DNA from: Paracoccus solventivorans
GTDB taxonomy: Bacteria > Pseudomonadota > Alphaproteobacteria > Rhodobacterales > Rhodobacteraceae
Length of the DNA stretch: 64,000 bases
Direction: 5' to 3'
Assembly (NCBI RefSeq): GCF_900142875.1
Contig: NZ_FRCK01000002.1
Span: 124,001 to 188,000 of the forward strand
Shown: positions 58,673 to 64,000 of the stretch, one piece after another
Layout of the letters: each line of letters starts with the position of its first letter
How positions within the stretch are numbered: the stretch's first letter is position 1
Notes under the pieces: generated by a model
What the model was told of the DNA's origin: nothing
Databases searched by the model: none
Seen by the model: only the letters and a program-made list of their open reading frames with translations
Program-made: the position numbers and the translations under genes

Positions 58673-60571
58673 ATGAGCAGCTTGCGCACCAAGGGCAAAT
58701 CGACGGTGGTCTGGTTGCTGATGGGGCTGCTGCTTCTGGGGCTGGGCGGGTTCGGCATCACCAATTTCTCGGGCGTCAGCTCGGGCGCGATCGGCGCGGT
58801 GGGCAGCGCCGAGATCGACAGCCGCGACTATGTGCGGGGTGTGCGCTCGGACATGCAGGGGTTCGCGATGCAGACGGGGCAGGTGCTGACCCCCGACCAG
58901 GCCCGCGCCATCGGCATCCCCCAGCAGGTGCAAGGACGGCTGTTCGCCGCCGCCGCGCTCGAGGCCGAGGCGCGCCGCATCGGCCTGTCGGTCGGCGACG
59001 AGACCGTGCTGCGCGACATCACCACCGCCCCCGCCTTCCAGACCGCGGGCGGACAGTTCGATGCGGCGGTCTATCAGGACGTGCTGCGCCGCGAGGGGCT
59101 GACCCCCGCGCGGTTCGAGGAAGACATGCGCATGGATGCGGCGCGGCTGCTGTTGCAGGGCGCGGTGGTCGGGGGCGTCACCGCCCCCCAGACGCTGCGC
59201 GACACCACCGCCCGCTGGCTCCTGGAACGGCGCGATTTTTCCTGGGATGAGCTGACCGCCGACGATCTGGCCGCGCCGATCGCCGCCCCGGCCGAGGAAA
59301 CCCTGGTCGCCTGGCACCAAGCCAATGCCGCCCAGTTCACCGCCCCCGAACGCCGCCGCATCACCTATGCCTGGCTGACCCCCGAGATGCTGGAATCCAC
59401 CGTGCAGCTGGACGAGGCCGCGCTGCGCGAGCTGTACCAGTCCCGCATCGACGAGTTCCAGCAGCCCGAGCGCCGGATGGTCGAGCGGCTGGTCTATTCC
59501 TCGCAAGCCGAGGCCGAGGCCGCCAAGGCCCGGCTGGACGCAGGCGAGGTCAGTTTTGAACAGCTCGCGGCCGAACGCGGCCTGACCCTGACCGATATCG
59601 ACCTGGGCGAGCGTTCGGAAGCCGAGCTGGGCGCCGCCGGCGCGGCGGTGTTCGCGCTGGACCAGCCCGGGGTGGTGGGGCCGCTGCCCACCGATCTCGG
59701 CCCGGCGCTGTTTTCCATGAATGCGATCCTCGATCCGGTGGACGTGAGCTTCGAGCAGGCAGTGCCCGAGCTGCGCGGCGAGGCCGCGGCCGACCGCGCC
59801 CGCCGGGTGATCGAGGAACAGGCCCATGCGCTTGAGGACCTGCTGGCCGGGGGCGCCTCGCTGGAGGATCTGGCCGCGGAAACCGACATGGAGCTGGGCG
59901 AGATCGAGTTCTCGGCCGAGACCCCCTCGCAAGGCATCGCCGCCTATGAGGCGTTCCGCGAACGCGCCGCCGCGGTGACCGAGGGCGAGTTCCTGCAGCT
60001 GCACGAGCTGGATGACGGCGGGGTGTTCGCGCTGCGGCTGGACGAGCTGATCGAGCCCGAGCTGATCCCGTTCGAGCAGGTGCGCGAGCTGGTGCTGGCC
60101 GACTGGACCGCCGCCGAGACCCGCCGCGAGCTGAAGATCCGCGCCGAGGAACGTGAGCTGCTGCTGGATTCCGAGGCCAATGGCGACGCGCCGTCCCCCG
60201 CTGCCGAAACCGATGCGGCCGCCGCCCCGGACCCCGCCGCCGGGTTCCAGACCGCCACCGATGTCGAGCGCAACTACGGCATCGAGGGCGTCCCGGCCGA
60301 GGTGGTCACCCGCGGCTTTCAGCTGGAAACCGTGGGCGATGCCGCCGCGGTCGAGGCCGAGGGGCGGGTGTTCCTGATCCGGCTGGATGCGATCCGCCCC
60401 GCCGATCTGTCGGCGGCGGAATCGCAGCCGGTGCTGTCCGGCGTCGCGGCCCGGCTGACCGAATCGGTGCAGTCGGACCTGTTCGAGGCCTATGTGCGGG
60501 CGCTGCAGGCCAGCCACGGCGTCACCCTCAACGACAGCGCGCTGAACGCTGCCAATGCGATGATCCAGTGA
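58673..60571 (+). CDS. ppiD: Membrane-anchored peptidyl-prolyl isomerase, PpiD type
   Basis: 632 residues from the ATG at 58673. Periplasmic chaperone helping outer-membrane protein folding. N-terminal anchor helix (TVVWLLMGLLLLGLGGFGI), then a SurA_N-like domain (residues 40-210) and parvulin-like modules (AKARLDAGEVSFEQLAAERG near 310). Its stop overlaps the trpE start (TGATG), an unusual fusion of envelope chaperone and tryptophan gene in one operon that is known in Rhodobacterales. Confidence 0.85.
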   Translation: MSSLRTKGKSTVVWLLMGLLLLGLGGFGITNFSGVSSGAIGAVGSAEIDSRDYVRGVRSDMQGFAMQTGQVLTPDQARAIGIPQQVQGRLFAAAALEAEARRIGLSVGDETVLRDITTAPAFQTAGGQFDAAVYQDVLRREGLTPARFEEDMRMDAARLLLQGAVVGGVTAPQTLRDTTARWLLERRDFSWDELTADDLAAPIAAPAEETLVAWHQANAAQFTAPERRRITYAWLTPEMLESTVQLDEAALRELYQSRIDEFQQPERRMVERLVYSSQAEAEAAKARLDAGEVSFEQLAAERGLTLTDIDLGERSEAELGAAGAAVFALDQPGVVGPLPTDLGPALFSMNAILDPVDVSFEQAVPELRGEAAADRARRVIEEQAHALEDLLAGGASLEDLAAETDMELGEIEFSAETPSQGIAAYEAFRERAAAVTEGEFLQLHELDDGGVFALRLDELIEPELIPFEQVRELVLADWTAAETRRELKIRAEERELLLDSEANGDAPSPAAETDAAAAPDPAAGFQTATDVERNYGIEGVPAEVVTRGFQLETVGDAAAVEAEGRVFLIRLDAIRPADLSAAESQPVLSGVAARLTESVQSDLFEAYVRALQASHGVTLNDSALNAANAMIQ

Positions 60572-62076
60572 TGGAACTTTCCCCCGATTTCCCGGCGTTC
60601 GAGCGCGGCTGGGCCGAAGGCCGCAACCAGCTGGTGACCATCAGGCTGGCCGCCGACCTCGACACGCCGGTCAGCCTGATGCTGAAGCTGGCCGAGGCGG
60701 CGCCCCTGTCCTTCATGCTGGAAAGCGTCACCGGCGGCGAGCTCCGCGGCCGCTATTCCATCGTGGGCATGAAGCCGGACCTGATCTGGGAATGTCGCGG
60801 CACCCAGGCCCGGATCAACCGCCAGGCCCGCTATTCCGACGCCTTCGAGGACGACCCGCGCCCGCCGCTCGACTCCCTGCGCGCGCTGATCGCCGAAAGC
60901 CGGATCGAGATGCCCGAGGGCGTGCCCGCCAGCGGCGCCGGGCTGTTCGGCTATCTGGGCTATGACATGATCCGGCTGGTCGAGCATCTGCCGAACGTGA
61001 ACCCCGACCCGATCGGGGTCCCCGACGCGATGCTGCTGCGCCCCTCGGTCGTGGCGGTGCTGGACGGGGTCAAGGGCGAGGTGCTGCTGTGCGCCCCCGC
61101 CTGGCACGACCCCGCGGTGCCCGCCCGCGCCGCCTATGCGCAGGCGGCCGAGCGGGTGATGGAGGCGCTGCGCGCGCTGGACCGCCAGCCGGCCGAGCCG
61201 CGCGCCCTGGGCGAGGGCCGCACCATCGGCGAGCCGCAGTCCAATTTCACCCGCGACGCCTATATGGCCGCAGTGGAAACCGCCCGCGACCACATCCGCG
61301 CCGGCGACATCTTCCAGGTTGTGCCGGCGCAGCGCTGGACCATCGAGTTTCCGCTGCCGCCCTTCGCGCTCTACCGCTCGCTGCGGCGCACGAACCCCTC
61401 GCCCTTCATGTTCTTTCTCAACATGGGCGGGTTCCAGATCGTCGGCGCCTCGCCGGAAATCCTGGTGCGGCTGCGCGACGGCGAGGTGACGATCCGCCCC
61501 ATCGCCGGCACCCGCCCCCGCGGCGCCACCCCCGACGAGGACCGCGCGAACGAGGCCAGCCTGCTGGCCGACGAAAAGGAGCTGGCCGAGCATCTGATGC
61601 TGCTGGACCTGGGCCGCAACGACGTCGGCCGGGTGGCCAAGCCCGGCACCGTGCGCCCGACCGAAGAGTTCATCATCGAGCGCTATTCCCACGTCATGCA
61701 TATCGTCTCGAACGTGGTGGGCGAACTGCGCGAGGATCAGGACGCGCTGTCGGCGCTGCTGGCCGGGCTGCCCGCCGGCACCGTCAGCGGCGCGCCCAAG
61801 GTCCGCGCGATGGAGATCATCGACGAGCTGGAGCCCGAAAAACGCGGCATCTACGGCGGCGCCATCGGCTATTTCGCCGCCAACGGCGAGATGGACATGT
61901 GCATCGCGCTGCGCACCGGCGTGGTCAAGGACGGCAAGCTTTACGTGCAGGCCGGCGGCGGCGTGGTCTATGACAGCGACCCGGCCAGCGAATACATGGA
62001 ATGCGTGCATAAATCCCGCGCCATGGTGCGGGCCGCCGAGGGCGCGGCGCAGTTCCTGCGCGGGAACGGCGGCTAG
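60571..62076 (+). CDS. trpE: Anthranilate synthase component I
   Basis: 501 residues from the ATG at 60571. Makes anthranilate from chorismate with TrpG. N-terminal feedback region (FMLESVTGGELRGRYSIVGM includes the LLES-like Trp-site motif), then the chorismate core: FQVVPAQRWTIEFPLPPFALYRSL in part, ILVRLRDGEVTIRPIAGTRPRG, DLGRNDVGRVAKPGTV, HIVSNVVGEL and GAPKVRAMEIIDELEP. Inhibition by tryptophan is expected. Confidence 0.95.
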   Translation: MELSPDFPAFERGWAEGRNQLVTIRLAADLDTPVSLMLKLAEAAPLSFMLESVTGGELRGRYSIVGMKPDLIWECRGTQARINRQARYSDAFEDDPRPPLDSLRALIAESRIEMPEGVPASGAGLFGYLGYDMIRLVEHLPNVNPDPIGVPDAMLLRPSVVAVLDGVKGEVLLCAPAWHDPAVPARAAYAQAAERVMEALRALDRQPAEPRALGEGRTIGEPQSNFTRDAYMAAVETARDHIRAGDIFQVVPAQRWTIEFPLPPFALYRSLRRTNPSPFMFFLNMGGFQIVGASPEILVRLRDGEVTIRPIAGTRPRGATPDEDRANEASLLADEKELAEHLMLLDLGRNDVGRVAKPGTVRPTEEFIIERYSHVMHIVSNVVGELREDQDALSALLAGLPAGTVSGAPKVRAMEIIDELEPEKRGIYGGAIGYFAANGEMDMCIALRTGVVKDGKLYVQAGGGVVYDSDPASEYMECVHKSRAMVRAAEGAAQFLRGNGG

Positions 62077-62113
62077 GGCGGTTCGGACGAGGCGGGGGCG
62101 CTGCCCCCTGCCC

Positions 62114-62218
62114 CTGCCGTGGCCTTCCTCGCTGGAAACAGTCCACTGGACCATCCGGCGGGAAAACAGCCTCGCGGGCTGTTTTCTGATCCGCCTTCTA
62201 TTCCGGTCGCTCGGAAGC
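62114..62218 (+). repeat. 105-base dispersed element, copy B (downstream of trpE)
   Basis: Inverted copy of 52926-53030. Hairpin AAAACAGCC (62163-62171) / GGCTGTTTT (62177-62185), loop TCGCG. It lies between convergent trpE and recG, in the same orientation relative to trpE as copy A has to ung, consistent with a bidirectional terminator. Confidence 0.85.
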
Positions 62219-62281
62219 CCGGGATGTTTCAGGCAAGATGATAGAGCGCGGGGCGCAGGCGGGTGCCGATTGCCAGCAGCG

Positions 62282-64000
62282 TCAGCCCGCCGCCATCAGC
62301 GCGATGGCGCGGTCCTGTTCCAGCAGCCACATCAGGTTGCGGATCGCGAGGCCGCGCTTCGAGGCGAGCGCCGGGTCCTGTTCCAGCAGCAGCCTTGCGT
62401 CCTGGCGGGCCAGCGCCAGCAGCTCGGACTGGCGTTCCAGGTCGGCGACGCGGAACCGCGGCAGGCCGGATTGCGCGGTGCCGATCACGTCGCCGGCGCC
62501 GCGCATCATCAGGTCTTCCTCGGCGATGCGGAACCCGTCCTCGGTCTCGCGCAGGATCTGCAGGCGGCGGCGGCCGGAGTCGGACAGCGGTTCGTGATAG
62601 AGCAGCAGGCAGCTTGACGCGCCGCTGCCGCGCCCGACCCGGCCGCGCAGCTGGTGCAGCTGCGCGAGGCCGAAGCTTTCGGCGCGCTCGATCACCATGA
62701 TCGTCGCCTCGGGGACGTTGACGCCGACCTCGATCACCGTGGTGGCGACCAGCAGCTGCGCGCGGCCCTGGGCGAAATCCGCCATCGCGGCGTCGCGGGC
62801 ATCAGGCGGCATCTGGCCGTGGACCAGCCGCACGCGCTCGCCGAAACTTGCGCGCAGCTGGCGGAAGCGTTCCTCAGCGGCGGTAAGGTCGACGGATTCG
62901 CTTTCCTCGACCAGCGGGCAGACCCAATAGGCGCGCGCGCCCTGCGCCAGCGCCGCGTCGAGCCGCGCCACCACCTGTTCCATGCGGCTGTCGGGCAGCG
63001 CGGTGGTGGTGATCGGCTGGCGGCCGGGCGGTTTTTCGTCCAGCACCGACAGGTCCATGTCGCCGAACTGCGCCAGCGCCAGGCTGCGCGGGATCGGGGT
63101 CGCGGTCATCACCAGCATGTCGGGGCGCAGCCCCTTCTGCGCCAGCTCCAGCCGCTGCGCCACGCCGAAACGGTGCTGTTCGTCGATCACCGCCAGCCGC
63201 AGATCGGCGAACTCGACGCCGGGCTGGAACACCGCATGGGTGCCGATCAGCAGGTCGATGCGGCCCGCGGCCAGATCGGCCAGCAGGGTTTCCCGCGCCT
63301 CGCCCTTGTCGCGGCCGGTCAGCACGGCGATGCGCAGCCCCGCGGCCTCGGCCAGCGGCTGCAGCCCGGCAAGATGCTGGCGGGCGAGGATTTCGGTGGG
63401 CGCCATCAGCACCCCCTGACCGCCCGCCTCGGCCGCCGCCGCCAGCGCCAGCGCCGCGACCAACGTCTTGCCCGAGCCCACGTCGCCCTGCAGCAGCCGG
63501 TTCATCCGCTGGGGGCTGGCCATGTCGGCGGTGATTTCCGCCACCGCGCGGGTCTGCGCCCCGGTCGGCGGCCAGGGCAGCGCCGCCAGCATCCGTTCGC
63601 GCAGCCGCCCGTCGCCCTGCGTCACCCGCCCGGCACTGCGGCGGCGGTCGCGGCGCACCAGCGCCAGCGTCATCTGATGGGCCAGCAGCTCGTCATAGGC
63701 CAGGCGTTCGCGGGCGGGGGCGCGGGCGGAGAGCTGGTCCATGCCCTCGGGTTCATGGGCAGCCCTGACCGCCTCCAGCCAGCCGGGCCAGAGTCGTTGC
63801 GCAAGCAACGAGGGCTCGATCCATTCCGGCAGCGGCGGCGCGCGCTCAATGGCCGCGCCGACCGCGCGAGAGACCGTGCGCTGGGTCAGGCTGCCGGCCA
63901 GCGGATAGACCGGCTCGAACTCCGGCGGGAGGGGGTCCGAGGGGGTCAGGATATGGTCCGGGTGGACCATCTGCGCCAGCCCGTCGAACAGCTCGGCCTT
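62282..64000 (-). CDS. recG: ATP-dependent DNA helicase RecG (5' end outside window)
   Basis: 572 residues seen, cut by the right edge of the window; full RecG is about 690. Remodels stalled forks and branch migrates. Walker A LLQGDVGSGKTLVA, APTEILARQH, DEQHRFGVAQR, TATPIPRSLAL, ATTVIEVGVNVPEATIM and QLRGRVGRGSGAS are intact. The missing N-terminal part would be the wedge domain. Confidence 0.95.
   Translation of the reverse strand, partial: KAELFDGLAQMVHPDHILTPSDPLPPEFEPVYPLAGSLTQRTVSRAVGAAIERAPPLPEWIEPSLLAQRLWPGWLEAVRAAHEPEGMDQLSARAPARERLAYDELLAHQMTLALVRRDRRRSAGRVTQGDGRLRERMLAALPWPPTGAQTRAVAEITADMASPQRMNRLLQGDVGSGKTLVAALALAAAAEAGGQGVLMAPTEILARQHLAGLQPLAEAAGLRIAVLTGRDKGEARETLLADLAAGRIDLLIGTHAVFQPGVEFADLRLAVIDEQHRFGVAQRLELAQKGLRPDMLVMTATPIPRSLALAQFGDMDLSVLDEKPPGRQPITTTALPDSRMEQVVARLDAALAQGARAYWVCPLVEESESVDLTAAEERFRQLRASFGERVRLVHGQMPPDARDAAMADFAQGRAQLLVATTVIEVGVNVPEATIMVIERAESFGLAQLHQLRGRVGRGSGASSCLLLYHEPLSDSGRRRLQILRETEDGFRIAEEDLMMRGAGDVIGTAQSGLPRFRVADLERQSELLALARQDARLLLEQDPALASKRGLAIRNLMWLLEQDRAIALMAAG

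Overview
The window is about 70% GC by eye and reads as the chromosome of a Rhodobacteraceae member, most likely Paracoccus or a close relative. This rests on a 14-gene nuo cluster interspersed with small extra genes and followed by birA, on GTTC-N7-GTTC SOS boxes, on the trpC-moaC-moeA-lexA order, and on the DUF5333, DUF5337 and DUF2842 families. Genus is inferred from synteny and protein style; no search was run.

Layout. 0.3-3.9 kb: a membrane protein of unknown role (+), then a SPOR-domain protein, upp and cdd (all -). 4.4-8.8 kb: the fused malic enzyme maeB and propionyl-CoA synthetase prpE (+), separated by a terminator and TTTGCAAA-type sites. 8.8-9.2 kb: two tandem fragments of an IS5-type transposase and a hexanucleotide repeat. 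9.3-13.2 kb: aroA, trmB and RNase J (-). 13.2-33.1 kb: one long minus-strand operon running nuoA-B-C-D-E-x-x-F-x-x-x-G-x-H-I-x-J-K-L-M-N, birA, coaX, rnj, where x marks seven accessory genes. Many junctions are ATGA or TGATG overlaps, so translational coupling is likely throughout. 33.4-36.7 kb: uvrA with an SOS box, and a shortened GFA-like gene divergent from it. 36.7-42.8 kb: moaA, two small unknown proteins, an M20 amidohydrolase, thiamin pyrophosphokinase, DUF2842, purA, aroQ and tRNA-Pro(TGG). 42.9-47.1 kb: DUF192 protein, a double cold-shock-domain protein, pdxH, divergent fabI, a LysE exporter and gpt.

47.1-49.5 kb is the one clearly accessory stretch. It holds a decayed copy of the gpt 3' end, a 59-codon gene, a 31-codon candidate membrane peptide in an AT-rich patch, about 500 bases with nothing recognisable, and a frameshifted IS3-family remnant with one terminal repeat.

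49.5-64 kb: lexA with a triple SOS box, moeA, moaC, trpC, ung, trpD and trpG on the minus strand; then on the plus strand a 556-residue low-complexity protein, an aminotransferase, ppiD and trpE. recG enters from the right edge on the minus strand. A 105-base repeat lies once downstream of ung and once, inverted, downstream of trpE. ung is inserted between trpD and trpC with its start site inside a hairpin.

Most of the window is core metabolism and respiration. I did not find a wholly new system. The best leads are the PccR-like operator before prpE, the nuo accessory genes, the dispersed 105-base element, the ung start hairpin, and the degraded 47-49 kb patch.
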